Shown here: positions 23,281 through 35,740 of the stretch, in pieces | How the letters are laid out: every line of letters begins with the position of its first letter | Position numbering within the stretch: position 1 is the first letter of the stretch | NCBI GenBank assembly: GCA_029207755.1 | Contig: JARCOQ010000002.1 | Location: forward strand, 2,418,001 to 2,482,000 | Reading direction: 5' to 3' | Source of the DNA: Chamaea fasciata | Taxonomy: Eukaryota; Chordata; Aves; Passeriformes; Sylviidae | DNA length: 64,000 nt | The notes under the pieces: generated by a model | Database searches by the model: none | Told to the model about the DNA's origin: nothing | The model's input: only the letters and a program-made list of their open reading frames with translations | Made by a program: the position numbers and the translations under genes

Positions 23281-25030
23281 TGGCATATGTCCATTTTAGT
23301 TTGACTGGCCTTGAACCATTCCGAAATTGGGTGGGGTTTTCTTCAGTTACTTGTCCAGCATATTGCTAGCATAAACCTTGAGTAAATAAGATAATTAACC
23401 TTTTAAACATCTGAGGAAAAAAGTTTGGTAGCAGGCAACATTTTAATAGTAATTTTTGAATGAAATAGAGCTGAGATAGATTATGAATTAGGAATCGCTA
23501 TTTCCCATAATACACATAATCCTATTACTTTTTATGCCATTATTTTTTCCCAAGAAATTAACACAACAATCTAAGAACAGTTATGAGAAATTAAGTGAGC
23601 AACTATGTTCTTGACAATGATGCAAATGTTAATGACAACAATAAAGTCCTTCATTGGTTCTTAAAGATCACTGATAACATTTTCCTTCTGCCTGTGTCAA
23701 ACTACCTTGCAGAATTCTGGCATGGGCATCTAACTATGCTGCTGAGAACAAAACCTGTTTCCTTTTTAAGAATTACTGATTCAAAGATACTGAAAGTATC
23801 ACTGAAGTTAGCAAAAAATTCTGAAAGAAGAATTTGGGCAGTTAGTCCTCTTCTAGGGGAATTGTTTCAATTGTCTCTATAGGACTCTGGTACATGCATT
23901 TCCAAGCGTGTTCAGTCCTAAAATCTTACAATATTCATTTGGAAATAATGCAATTGCCTCTTTGTCACCAACATTTGTAAGATCTTTGCGCTGAAACATT
24001 TTCTAAGGGAAATATTTACCAAGACTTCATTTGTTACTTGGAAGCTTTAGTGGTTCAAGTCCTTTCTTTACCCTTAAAATAGCACGAAATATGAATATCT
24101 TTGTCAATGTGAATGGCTCTGAATATAACAAACAGGACTTACAGAACAGCAAAAGCCACTTGCAGCCTTCCCTGTCCTAATTGAGAGTCTCTCCTTTCCA
24201 GATTTTGCTCGGCTCCAGTTCAAGTGCTGAGGGACTGATGCTCTCTGAGCACCCTCAAACAGCAAGAATTAAACTGCTGTAGAGCAAGTGTGTCAGGGCA
24301 AAAAAAGGATGGAGCCCACTCTGATCAACGCATGCCCTGGTTCATTTCCAATAATTCCAGAGGCTGATGAATTCTATTGCCGAGGGATTTCGCTATGTAA
24401 ATCTCCCCGCCTGAGGCTTCGCTGAATTTTATAAGAACAGAGCGTTGTCTTTGTGTTGCTGAACACAATAGTTAGTGGGTCTTGTGACCTTACTCTCCAA
24501 GGATTGGATCTATTTAAAAAAAAAAAACACAACCAACCACGACGAAGAAAAGCTCCACAATGCACCGTGGAACATAAATGACGCCCCAGAGATCCCCCAA
24601 ACCAACCCAGGAGTTCACAATTTGCAAATGCAAGAGGAATTTTGACGGAGAGTGAATGGCGGCTGGCTGGCTGTGGGTATAAAAGGAGCAGGGTTTGCTG
24701 GAGAAGGTTCCATTCAGGGGGCAGGGTGCTGGAGGTGACAGTGCAGCTGCCACACGCTGTCCTACCAGCAACTCTGCCCCTCGACAGAGTGGGCAGGGCA
24801 GGGCAGGGGGACAGCAAGAGCTGCGGGCTCAAAGGACTTAATGCACCAAAGGGGGGAGGTCACCCAGGCACGCTGTGGGCTTATTTCTAAAGAGAGATGC
24901 AGAATGAATCACCAGTTTCTTCCTCTCTGCCTCATAGCTGGAGCTTGTTCATTCCTGAACAAACACGGTGGGTTTGGTGTGAATTAATCTCCCCGTGGCT
25001 GCCCAGTCACTGGCCATGCATCGCCTTCCC

Positions 25031-25105
25031 TTTCCTGACGGCAGCAAGTCCAAAGGTTCCCAAAGGTTCCCAAAGGTTTCCCTTGCCCGACAGCAGCAAG
25101 TCCAA
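25031..25105 (+). repeat. Small tandem repeat flanked by direct repeats
   Basis: Three tandem copies of a 10-base unit, CAAAGGTTCC (25051-25080, the last with one change), are flanked by two near-identical copies of a roughly 20-base segment containing GCAGCAAGTCCAA (near 25041-25053 and 25093-25105). This looks like local slippage or duplication. Confidence 0.75.
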
Positions 25106-25928
25106 GTCTTGGTGGCTGCAGAGACCAAATCTTGCAAGCTGAAGCTGAGCCTTTGAATCTGAAAGCTGAAGGTGGCTCACTTTGTAAAAATGCAGATCAA
25201 ATGTTAAAAAATATGCAATTCCTAGAAGCTAAAATTTCAGCTGTTTCTCGTTGTACTTGAAGAACTTGTATTGCTTTGCAGAATGATTAAAGCTTGCCTA
25301 TCTTATTTCTTTTTTCTTTTTGTTTGCCTTTTTTTTTTTTTTTTGCCCCTCTTTCACCCCGTTTCCCTTTCCAGCTAGAAGAATGTGAGAAATTGGCAGA
25401 GCTGGTGAAGTCCTAGATAGGAGAAGGGAAAGTTCTAGACAGAGGTAGAAGGAGATGCTGCTGGAGAACCTATTTGCAGACAATTTTTAACTCACAGTTT
25501 GAGAGTTATCTGCTTCTGTTTATTCCTGTCTCAGTTCTTAGAAGTGCTGATTTTAAAAGGCTGGAAAACAGCATTTTTTTCCCCCTGCAGCCTAGGACAG
25601 AAGTAGTGACCTAAACTCCTTTCCAGCCCAAGAATTACTTCAGTAATTCAGTCAGTGTTAGGTTAAATATAAATCAAATTACTCTCAAATAGACAGAATT
25701 GCATAAAACAAATGTATATTCTCTGAAAGTGTTGCAAAATCGAATGGATTTGGGGTTTTTTTGCATTTTTTGCTCTTAAAAGTCTGTCACTGGCTGAGTA
25801 TAAGTACAAGAAAGGGATTTCTCAGTCCAGAAGGTTGTCTCCCAAATAACTGTATGAAAAGAGATGAAAAATTGCTTTACAATTTTGTTCCTGTAAAGAA
25901 TGATAAAAGCAGCAGCTGAGATGTTCCA

Positions 25929-25929
<1 letters not shown>

Positions 25930-25962
<33 letters not shown>
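25930..25962 (+). repeat. Poly-A tract (A33)
   Basis: The longest uninterrupted homopolymer in the window. It is not preceded by a recognisable retroposon body. Confidence 0.95.
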
Positions 25963-25968
<6 letters not shown>

Positions 25969-26215
25969 TATCAAAAAAATCCCTAAAACAAAAGCAAACC
26001 CTTTTGTTTGTTTTCTTTTTCTTTGAAATTTTTTCCTCAATTAAAAAAAAAAATACAGGAATATCGTGTAAGATGGTTTATATAGTCAATCCAAAATAGC
26101 TGAGGAGAGCTTTTTGAATTCATAGGGACGTTCAGCTCATCCTGGGTCTCTTCAGCCCATTTTTTTTCCTGAAGTTTCAGCCCCTTTTTCTGAAGTCTTC
26201 AGCTAAATGCACAGA

Positions 26216-26860
26216 ACTGATTTGCCTTTTATTTTTATTCCCATTTATAGCAATGTTTGCTGAAGAGGCATTAGTATTTATCATGACAGGTTCAGTCATC
26301 GGAGTAAATATCTGCTGTCGGCCTCATTCTGGTTTTGACTTGATTTATGATGTTGTGGAAACACTAATATGAGGCTTTTAAAGATTAAAACAATGCTTAG
26401 ACAGAATGGACAGTAATCACTTTTGAAAAGGTTGAATACTGTGATTTATAGGATTCTTTGGATATAAAGATTTAATCTTTGAATGTTTTTATCCAGATGC
26501 CATGCCTTATGAATGGCCAAAATTAAGTTGACAGTATTAGTATATGACTGGCATCACAAAGAAATTAAATATATTACATATAGAGCTACATTAAGCTGCC
26601 CTGCACGTGAATATATTATAGGAACAGGTTTATCCTTCACGGCACCTCTTTAATTTTATTCATCAAAGGTATTGTACATCGAGTCCTTTATTGCAGTGTG
26701 AATTTAGCAGTCATAAGTCTTGCCAGATGAACAGAAAAATATCTACTCACTGCCCATTCTGCAAAAGTCCTGCATAATTTATTGCAGAGGAAACCAATGT
26801 GGCCATCTATACATTTATCAATGCAATTTTTTTCTATAGGTTTTATGAACCAACGTGTAC
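26216..26860. promoter_or_regulatory. Large candidate conserved non-coding block
   Basis: About 640 bases lack repeats and long homopolymers. They contain words such as GCATTAGTATTTATCATGAC, GTCATCGGAGTAAATATCTG, GTCGGCCTCATTC, CATCAAAGGTATTG (containing a TCF/LEF-type ATCAAAG) and ACATCGAGTCCTTTATTGC. No reading frame of note crosses it. The evenly AT-rich but non-repetitive texture, with a few retained CpGs, resembles deeply conserved enhancers near developmental genes. This is inference. Confidence 0.38.
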
Positions 26861-27604
26861 AATTCAGTATTTCTCAGTTCTGGAATTAAGGTTATTATCT
26901 ATCTAAGTCATTGAAACTTTTTTTTGAGAGGGCCCAGCCCTAACCTAGGGAGTCCTGGAAACAGACAATAAATTGCTGCCTGAAGTTATTGTGATAACTA
27001 CTCCGTGGTTGGCGTCCCCCATGATGTGCCAACCCCTGCCAATATCATGGAGCTTTTGTTGGGAAAGACAAGTTTGGCCAGATCCCTTTGGCTGCTCACA
27101 ACCTGAACAGGTCCAAAAGAGGTTCATGGTTCAGCACAGCTTTGCTCCCACAGTTGTGGCTTTCCAGCCTGCTGATTATAAATTGGGATTGGAGCCCTTT
27201 AGTAGTGGCCTGATAGAACTCTCTCAGAAGGTAACAATTTTCAGTCTTGCATTTGTAATGGCCTCAACTTTTCTTTCTGGTTTGACAACTACTGTTCAAA
27301 CTGACATTTTGTGAAGAGTTTCTCTGTGGTGTGAAGGGCTTCATCTGTTATCCCTCTCCTTTTCCTGTATTAGTTACTTGCTTGTACTGGAACAGTGATT
27401 TCTACTAAATTATCTGTATCATAATGGTATTTAAAGACCCTGGTGAGGACTGAGCCTGTGCTGGACTAAATGCAGTGCAAATGCATGCAAGGTCTCTACC
27501 CTTGCCCTGGAGATAATAGCTCTAATTTATTTTTCTATCTGAGATGTTATCGCCCCCTTATCTGAACAAATGTTTATCTCTCGGCACCTCTGTGAAGCGA
27601 TGGG

Positions 27605-27720
27605 ATATAATCCCCAAGTCAGAGATAAGGAACTGAAAGATTGTGACTTGTCCAAGGTCACAAGAAAAAAAATCTGTGGCAGAGCTGAGAGAACATAAAT
27701 GTCTTATCCTGGCTCTTGTG
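27605..27720 (+). mobile_element. Ancient L2-like LINE 3' remnant
   Basis: The sequence follows the order of phrases known from the LINE-2 3' region: ATAATCCCCA, AGATAAGGAACTGA, GTGACTTGTCCAAGGTCACA and GTGGCAGAGCTGAGA. It is interrupted by a short A-run and diverged. Such copies are very old in amniotes. The resemblance is from memory of the consensus; a repeat-library search would settle the family and boundaries. Confidence 0.55.
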
Positions 27721-27958
27721 TTAAGTACATGGCTTCTTTCTGGTTTCAGTAAGAATTAGATTATGTCATATTGGCTTAAATTAAGAAATCTTTAAATTGC
27801 AGAGCAGTGAATAAAGTGACCTGGGAATTTGTCTATTACAATTTGCTACTAATTTCTACTTTCCATGGATGCCTGAATCCTTCCCCTTGCCTTGACAGCT
27901 ACTTTCCTCTTGTGCCACTATTTTTTTATCCTCCTGTTCTGACCACTCCAAAAAATTT

Positions 27959-28064
27959 AAAAAACAAAACAAACAAATAAACAAAACAAAAACAAAAACA
28001 AAAACAAAAACAACCAAAAAAAACCCAAACAAACAAAAAAAAACCACCCCAAAAAACAAAACCA
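27959..28064 (+). repeat. A/C-rich low-complexity tract
   Basis: Imperfect (CAAAA)n/(CAAA)n array of about 100 bases, including five consecutive CAAAAA-type units, ending in CCACCCC-type sequence. The 98-codon minus frame across it (27856-28152) is valine/phenylalanine-rich because of the tract. Confidence 0.9.
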
Positions 28065-28349
28065 ACTTGCAGCAGTCCTGGCAATATTTTTCAAGTGAGT
28101 TTTTTAAGCAGTAGTAAGGCTTGATGAGCACAGAGTGTGCAACGTGGGGCACACTGTGTCATTGACAGAATTGCATTCTCCCCAAATAAGAACTTCCCTT
28201 GAAAGCCACAAGTTTCAACAGAAGCGAGGCACAAAGGTGCACATGGGCATATCTGAGAGAAAGGTGCAGAAAGCCCTGCCTTTGAGGCCGTGAAGTGTGG
28301 GAGGTAGAGAGGGAGGCTGAAGGCTCAAAGAGCAGGATGCCATTCCTGC

Positions 28350-28417
28350 TGCTGTGCCTGACCTGGCCTATGACATTAGAAAAGTCACTTCTCTTTGCTC
28401 CTGTTCAGCTTTGATGT
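28350..28417 (+). mobile_element. Possible MIR-like SINE remnant
   Basis: The phrase TGACATTAGAAAAGTCACTT followed by CTCTTTGCTCCTGTTCAG parallels the MIR core order of a TGACC-word, AAGTCACTT-word and CTCTGTGCCTCAG-word. It is short and diverged. An alternative is chance similarity. Confidence 0.35.
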
Positions 28418-28523
28418 GCTCTGTGTTCAGCTGGAACTTTTGGGCAACACAACCTGCATTCATACCATGATAAATTTCTTGATCATCCTCTAGGCAACTA
28501 TACAGGAAATCCACCAGACTGAA

Positions 28524-28540
28524 GGGGGGGGGGGGGGGGG
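28524..28540 (+). repeat. Poly-G tract (G17)
   Basis: An uninterrupted run of 17 G followed by AAATCAG. Long G runs are uncommon, and they can form quadruplex structure and cause sequencing error. Confidence 0.9.
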
Positions 28541-29999
28541 AAATCAGTTTTCAATTTAACAGCAAAGAAACCCAACAAATTCCTGCTCACTTTTAGTAGA
28601 AACAACCTTTGCTACAATTATAGACTGTAGAGAAAGGATCATACTGTGGAGAGACTGAATTATTTTATCACTTCAAGCATGTATTTGCAAATTATTTTGG
28701 CTTATATTTGTCTCTAGGGACAGGGATGTTTGGAACAGCCTCATTCTTACCTTGTCTTTTCTTAACATCTGCCCTCCAAAGAGCATTTCCAATATGTGGA
28801 TATATTTTTAATGGGATTAACTTTAACCCAGAACTATTGGATTTTCCTGTAGATGAGTATGTTCTACTGTTTTGGGTTTTTCCTGCAACATACTACAGTC
28901 CCTCTGTAAACCATAATATTTATGTTGTGGATTTTTTTTTAAATATATATTTTTTTCAGAATATTTCATATATTATTCAGAATCCAAGTGATAGTTTGAG
29001 GAAACAGGATCATCTCAAAGTAAGAACTGAACATGTGTAATTTTATGTTGCTTGCCTCAACTGCTAATGTATCCAAGCTACCCATCCTACTCCTACTCCT
29101 CCTCAAGCTACTCCCCAGGAACTTCTCCTCTTTAGCTCTGTTGCACTTGGCAGCAATTTTATCAGGTTTTCTACTTTTTTATTAATTTTTCTACTTTGTG
29201 CCATAAATGCAGCAGTCATCTTTTCCAGTACTCATTTGGTCTTTGCCTCACAGCCATTAGAAAGCTCCTGTAAGTGACGGGCAGGGAAGGTTTTTTGGGG
29301 TTGGATTTATAGAAATATAAAAATTCTTCCTTGATTTTTTTTTTTTTTTTTTGTTACAAATACTTCCTCTTGCAACTTTCTACTTAGGTTTGGTGTTTTT
29401 ACCTTTAACAGGAATTTTCTCACAGCAGTAAACCCCGACTTGCATCCTTTTACCTTTGATTGCTTCAAAAATTAATAACATTGTCTTGCTTTCTCACATC
29501 AAGCAGCATGAAAAATAGGCTGTAGCACACCTCACTTCTTCCAGAAATTCCTCTGGGCTGATTCTGCTGTTCTCATTCCCTCTGTTTTCCTTTTGCAAGC
29601 TCTTCCAAAGTATTGTTATCATTGTAATTCTTACATCTTATTCAAAATGTTGGCATTGGCTTGCTTTCCAGTGATTCCTGTGACATTTGCTTTTCCCTGT
29701 AATATAACTTATTCCTTTCAAACTTGGGCCATCACAGATTTTTTTTAAAAAAATCTCAGTTCTTTCTGGAAATAATTAAAGTTCTCTTTAGTTCAGTGCT
29801 GAAGTAGCACGAGGAGCAATGTTCTTTGTTTAGGTAAATCAATATGAATATGTCGAAACAAATCTTGTCTTTTTCAATAGAGTTTGAGTGTTTTCTCTGT
29901 TTCTCTAAATCCTTGTTTTCTTTTTAACAGTTAACCTCCATAAACTACTCTCATCCTTAGACTGGTCTGTAGTGTTTAGAAATATTTTCCACTTTACAT

Positions 30000-30330
30000 T
30001 CTGTTGATAGAAATGTGTGTGCTTTATATTCGATGCCACATGTTAATCACCACCAAAGAGAGTGACAGAGCCGCCTTTTATTTGGTGTCTGAGATTTAAA
30101 GGGGTTGCTATCCTGTGAAATGAGGTTTGTGGCTCATACCAAAGTCTATTTCTCTGCAGTATTCTAAAAGTGGCTTTTTCTCATCCTCTCTCTTTCTCTC
30201 CGCGAGCCTTTTCTCTCAACTGCTAGCTGACACCGCAATGGAGAAGGAAAAAGAATGAACATCTTCTGCTGTGCTGTAATATGGAATAATAAAAAGAACC
30301 CTAACATCTGTCAGCACCTGCTCTGCCTAG
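30000..30330. promoter_or_regulatory. Weak candidate conserved element
   Basis: Repeat-free block with retained CpGs (TTCGATGCCAC, GAGCCGCC, TCTCCGCGAGCC, ACACCGCAATG) and a CATGTTAATCACC word. No coding signal was recognised. Evidence is composition only. Confidence 0.25.
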
Positions 30331-33300
30331 AAACTGTATCCCAATCCACAGATGCTTGGTTACCAGGCTTTGTAATCTGAGTCTGTAATTTTGTGTTTCC
30401 CAGAAGAACAAGGACACCCTGTACCTTTCGCTTGTACTTCTATTTTGTGTTTGTCAACTTTGAGAATAGATGTGATCTGTTGTTGTTAAGGAATCTTTCC
30501 CCCTACGCTGGGCATTGTTGTTCTTTGTTTTTTTTTTAAGGGTGTTATCCCATTTCTTCTTGGTTTCTCTGCTCGTTTGACTCTGACCTTGGCAATTTAT
30601 TTCATCCCGTGTGTCAGTTACCCTTTGTGTACTGAAAAACACATTCCACCTAAATTGCTTATAGGTTAATCCCTTCCTTATAACTTCAGTCACTGACATC
30701 CCGCTTTTGAATTAGTTACTATCATTTTGTTGACCTTATCAATCTCAACAGTGTCCTTCCTTCTTCTAAACCAGCAACCAGAACTGAAAGCTCCAAAACC
30801 TAATGAAAATCGTTCTGTTTTCTCTCCAGACTCCAAAATAAATGTTTGTGATGCTTTAGGCTTTCTTACTGTGCTGCAGAGTGAGATGCATACGCCAATT
30901 AATTCATTGTGAATACTTGAGAGATTTTGAGAGGCAGGAGCAAAGGGTTTGTAAGTCATTTATGTCTTGGTTTTATTATTAAAGTTCCACCCTCGTATTG
31001 CAGAGCCACAGAATATAAGAGGGGACAATTTCCAGGTCTCAGACAGCTCTTTACTGGGCTTTTGAGGTCTGTAAATGTTGTACAAGCAGTTCACTTAACC
31101 TTTGGGAGGGGGACTGTCTTCTGGTGCTTTACAGTGCGTGATTTCATGAGCAGAATTTATTTATAGGATCTGAAAAAGCAATTTCCTCTTCAGCCTGTGA
31201 TAGAGGGTTGAAAAGTAAAAAAAAAGAAGATCCCTACAGATCCCTACAGGGTTGCCAGAGATAAGGCACAGACCTTTCCTTCTCGAAGTCAAAACAAAGC
31301 ATGTTTCAGCTCAAGGCTATCACTTTTGCACGGGTCTCTTGATACTACTGAATCCCAGCCCTGGCTTCCTGTCTTCAGATTTGCCTTGCTGTTTTAAATT
31401 TTTTGTTTAAAAAGAATTAAGATTTGTCATGTAGCTGTAGAGAATAAATTCTATTGCTAGAAGACAATTTTGTTTTAAAAGTCTCAAGACATTTAAGTCC
31501 CCTCCCTGCCACAAACTACGTTTAATTGAAGGTGTCCCATCTCAGACATTTACATCCATGTGTAGTGAGCAGCTGAGAGTATTGCAGGTTATCTTACTGT
31601 ATTCTGTGCTGGGCTCATATCTACCAAAATCAGTGTAACAACTGTGACCCTCCTCCCACAGGGATAGCACTAATCTGAAAATTTCAGTTCAGTGATTGCT
31701 GTCTCCCAAATTTTAACGCCTGCAATGCGATGAAGGTGTGACAGTAACAGTCGCAGTGCTACCTGATGATTATCAGGGGCATTATAAGGGAGGTGCTGGC
31801 AGAATTTCAAAGCAACAGTGAAAGCAGCCCTTTTCACAAGATGAAGTTGCATGTGTTTATAAAATAAGACTGATAAAATCCTAAAGTATAAAGGAGGCAG
31901 AAGAGGACAGGGGCTAGAACTGAGACACTTGTTCCAAATACTCCTAAATTGCCAGTGTTACATCCATGCACTTTCAATAACATTTCTATCATCTCATGGT
32001 GAAGAATGTTATGAACAGTTTCATATGTAAGAGTCACTGTTTACATGCAAGTTTTCAGGAATTTTCACTGAATTATTGTGAGTTGAAATCCATTTAAAAT
32101 CTGGAAGCATTCAGTAATTTTTCTGGCAGATTGTATTCACAATTCAGTGAAATTACAATACTGCATGAAATAAATGGTAGAGAGAAAAATAATTCAGTGC
32201 TTCAAACCCTTTTATATTTGCAGACCTCAGCAGTCCTCTGTAAAAAACCACTTTTTCTATCCATGCTGCTCTCTCTTTAGACAAAGGGGCGTAATAATCC
32301 CTTTCCCACGAGAGGTATCTTGCAATGATGAAGCTTCTTAGAGTATGTGATGTTGACTGTGATAGGGATTGATGAATATAGGAGATAGATGAACAGATGG
32401 ATATGTGTGGGAAAAGGGTGCACCAGTTGAAATAGCATACATTTCTCCCTTTAATAACGTGGTCACTACAATGAGAAAGCAGCTGAAGTTGGTACTAGAT
32501 CAATATATGGAGATGATGAGGCATTGACAGATGCAAAGAAAAAAAAAACTATACGAAAGGACACTGTAAGTTTCAGACTGAAAAATATGTTTGCTATTGG
32601 CTTAGCCCAGTATGAAAATAGCTTTTTTGGTGAATAGAGAGGGACAAGATCTTTTCACCAGTTACAGCAAACAACCAGATTCTATTGCATTTGCTCCAGT
32701 TTTTCCCAGGAAAGTCCTGGTACTTCAGAGTCTTCCTTCTCCAAATCCCTTCCAAGAAAACATCTTTTCAGTGCGTGATTACAGCTTCCTTCCCAGTATG
32801 ACAAGATAAAAGGACATTCTCAGATCTTATGATCCATCCAAGGTGACAAATGTTTAATTCTGGGGAATTACATCTTATGTGAAGAATCACATGTGAAGAA
32901 CTCTGGGAAATCTACTAACATAGACAGGTCAGGTCCTGCCAACATGAGAGATTCCTTAGAGGCTGCTAAGGGACAGGAAGCCCAGCAAAAATAAGGCTTT
33001 GCAAGAGTCTCTGGCTATGTGACCCCATCCCTGGCAAAGCTGTAAAATATGAGCCTCCTAATACACTTAAGTTATTGTTTTCAGACAGCTTTAAGTGAAT
33101 AATTGCCTCATGACACCAGCCTACTTAGCAAGTTGTGCAGCATCCTGCCTATCAGCTCAGCGCGGGCCCCTCTGTGTGCTCAGCCTCATCAAGGACTCGC
33201 TCACCTTTCACCACAGTTGCTCTGGGATAATGAAAGAACATCATCAACACGGCTTCCTGGAGGCAGAGATAAGGATGCTGGAAAAGTGCTAACATGATGG

Positions 33301-35489
33301 ATACAGAGTACATGAGATCCTGCTGGCGATTGTTTTGTTCAGAGGACAAAATACGACTCAGCAGCCAGACACGAGCTGAACTCTGACCTCAACATCTGAC
33401 ACCGGGGGGGCTGGCAAAGTACACAGTGGGGCTCAAGTGTGAGCATCAATGAGCCCTGTCTGCATTGTGGCTGAGATCTTGAAAAGAGGCAAAATGCCAC
33501 AAAATCTATGCCACGAGGATTAAATGCTAGCCACACGAAATTTCCCTGGGGATGAGAAATAAAAAAGCTCGGAGGATAACATTTATGTTACAGGTTTTGC
33601 ACTCGAGAGACTGTTTGGAACAAAGTCAGATGTAAACCGCTAGGAAGTTTTACAAATTTTGGCCACACACCTCATTTGGGAAATTCAGCACCAAAAAAAT
33701 GCAGGACTTGAGAGCAAGCTCCACTGTTGGACAGCAAGGAATGGAAAAGCTGGATTTTTGGGGACTATTTGTTTTGGTAAATGAATTCTGTCTCAGTTGA
33801 TGATATTTGAAAAACTACCAAAAAGAGAGAAGACGGGAAAGAAGAAAAGGCAGGCATTAATAGCATTAACAGACTTTTCCAAATTAAATGCTACAGAACA
33901 AGATATTCTAATCCAAGCCGAAAGTTTGATAGAATAAGAGGTATAACCATTGTCCAATATTGAACATGAACAATATTTTCTACTTAGCTGGACAACGAGT
34001 GGCCGTGGTTTTGGTCACAAGCTACAGACTTCAGCCTTGTAGCAGCCAGAGTAGGATGCCAGCCAGCAGAATTGGCATGGCACAGACCAAGACTTAACTC
34101 TAGTTAAAGCCAAGTATCTGTTTTTCAGATATCTGTTTTTCATTGGTGTGCCCTAGGTTACAGTGTGAAAAGGTGATAAGTGAAAACCTCCATGTTTTAG
34201 CCACGCAAACTCTAGAATAACTCAAATAATTTGTTTCTTTTCCACCTATTTCTGCCTTCTTTACAGCAATATCTTTTGACACGTTGCTCCACACACAGTG
34301 AAAGAAAACCTTTGAAATCTGATGATCAATGTGCTGTTTGTGTCTGGGATGAGAATTCCGCTGGGCTGAGCACACACCAAATTTCTGTGGAATGGTAACC
34401 CTGCTCCTTAAATTGCTGGTACTTTCAGCTTCATAGTCTGCCCCCACACGTCTTGTGTATTTAAACAGATTTTAAATACACTCCTTTATCTTCTTAGCCT
34501 GCAGAGAACATAAATCTCATGCCTTGAGCATGATACCTTTGCATTCTACAGAGCTAAAAACTGTGGGCAGTTACTTTTGTACTAAGACAGAAGGTTTTAG
34601 GAACTCCTTTGGAGCTGCTGTCTGGGACTATAATTCTTCCCTTGACATCCTTTTGCCTCAGTAACCTTGTGTCTCTTAATCTCTGCATTTTTTAACTCGA
34701 TATTCTCTCCTTTATTTGTTTTCCAATTGACTCACTTTGTCTAGCAGAATAATCTCTAGCCCCACGTAGTCCACAGAATTTAAGAGCCCAGGCAAAACTA
34801 ATTGGAAAGATAATATAAACACTGTGCTCAGAAGGGGAGACATGACACATAAATTACCAGATGCCTGCGAGCTTGTGCCATTCTCAGCCACTGTTTCTTT
34901 TCCTTCTCTGTAATTGCTGCTGGGGAATGGGTGTAAAGCTGGCAAGACAGAGGTAGTTTACAAATAACTGCGCCTAAACATGGAAATCCTCTGATAGGAA
35001 AGACCACAGAGTTCATTGTTTAAATATTTTTCTGACAATAGTGTTCCTGAACTTGTTTTGTAAATACCGAAACCTTAAGCAATTAGGGAATAAGCAACAA
35101 TTCAGCTGAAAAGTTCTGTGTGAAGGGATTTCCTGATAGTGTTGGATGCTTTTCTATTAAAAGAAAAATCTTCATGGTTTTATTTGACAAAGGGGGTTAA
35201 AACCATGTAAGATGGGCAGCTAGTATCCAATGTAGCAAAATTAGCAAACAGAATTGAATGCACCTTTGGCTTAATGAAGATTTTATAAGGGATTAAGAAA
35301 TTATTAAAAACTGCTACAAGCATGATAAACTTTGACTTGACTCTCAAAACGATAAATTTTTTTGCCCAATTGTCTGATAAATTATTAATAGGATCTTCAG
35401 TATGAAATCAGGATTTATCCATGAACAATAAAAATGGACTACATTTGTTAGCCACAGATACGAAAACCTGGGCAAACTGTGCATATTAC
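30331..35489. other. Long non-coding stretch
   Basis: No gene is recognised; frames are at most 115 codons (34100-34447, minus). Small direct duplications occur at 31229-31248 (GATCCCTACA twice in tandem) and at 34115-34142 (TATCTGTTTTTCA twice). A larger hairpin is annotated at 32063-32152. Otherwise it is ordinary AT-rich sequence. Confidence 0.5.
32063..32152. repeat. 90-base hairpin with 12-bp outer stem
   Basis: TTTCACTGAATT (32063-32074) is exactly complementary to AATTCAGTGAAA (32141-32152). Inside it, after a 3-base bulge, GTGAGT (32078-32083) can pair with ATTCAC (32135-32140), including one G-T pair. Further in, AATCTG (32098-32103) pairs with CAGATT (32127-32132). The size is near that of a microRNA precursor, but the asymmetric inner loop and 23-base terminal loop are unfavourable. 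No known mature microRNA was recognised. Confidence 0.55.
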
Positions 35490-35740
35490 TGTGAATTTTT
35501 TCAGGCTTGAAGTGGATCTCACCCTCAAGCTGTCAATCAAATGAAAGAATTTAGTGGGCTCAGAAATTCTGTGGCTGTGAAGGGAAGGGTTAATTCATAA
35601 AGATCAGCAATTGTAAGTTCCTAGTTTGATCAGACAGCGAGAATTAATTGTGGATGAAAAGTCACCTCAGGTGTAGGGGACGAAATTGCAGCTTGATTGG
35701 TCGTTTGGTCTTTATTTCGTGAAGGAAAGGTAAAATGATA
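35490..35740. promoter_or_regulatory. Candidate conserved element with PBX/MEIS-type site
   Basis: The block contains TGTCAATCA at 35531-35539, which reverse-complements to TGATTGACA, a PBX-MEIS/TALE-type composite word. It also has GTTAATTCATAAAG, GAGAATTAATTGTGG, and CpG-bearing GACAGCGAG and GGACGAAATTG words, with no repeats. Enhancer identity is inferred. Confidence 0.35.

Larger units (their letters stand above)
23281..26215. other. Non-coding stretch with several homopolymers
   Basis: No gene is recognised. A 152-codon minus frame (24374-24832) overlaps a tract of A12 (24516-24527), which supplies its phenylalanine run, and shows no domain. The part at about 24190-24720 has some CNE-like texture. 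A T16 tract lies at 25329-25344 and an A33 tract at 25930-25962. Confidence 0.5.
26861..29999. other. Non-coding stretch with ancient repeat remnants
   Basis: No gene is recognised. It contains an L2-like remnant (27605-27720), a MIR-like remnant (28350-28417), an A/C-rich tract (27959-28064), G17 (28524-28540) and T18 (29335-29352). Frames of 113 codons (26973-27314) and 110 codons (28708-29040) are unrecognised. A near-perfect 21-base palindrome of AGA-T8-A7-TCT form lies at 29736-29756. Confidence 0.5.

Noticed and set aside
24053..24063. tRNA B-box-like word GGTTCAAGTCC
   Set aside because: No A-box or cloverleaf-compatible sequence lies at the right distance upstream.
24374..24832. 152-codon minus-strand frame
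   Set aside because: It reads through an A12 tract giving an artificial phenylalanine run and shows no known motif.
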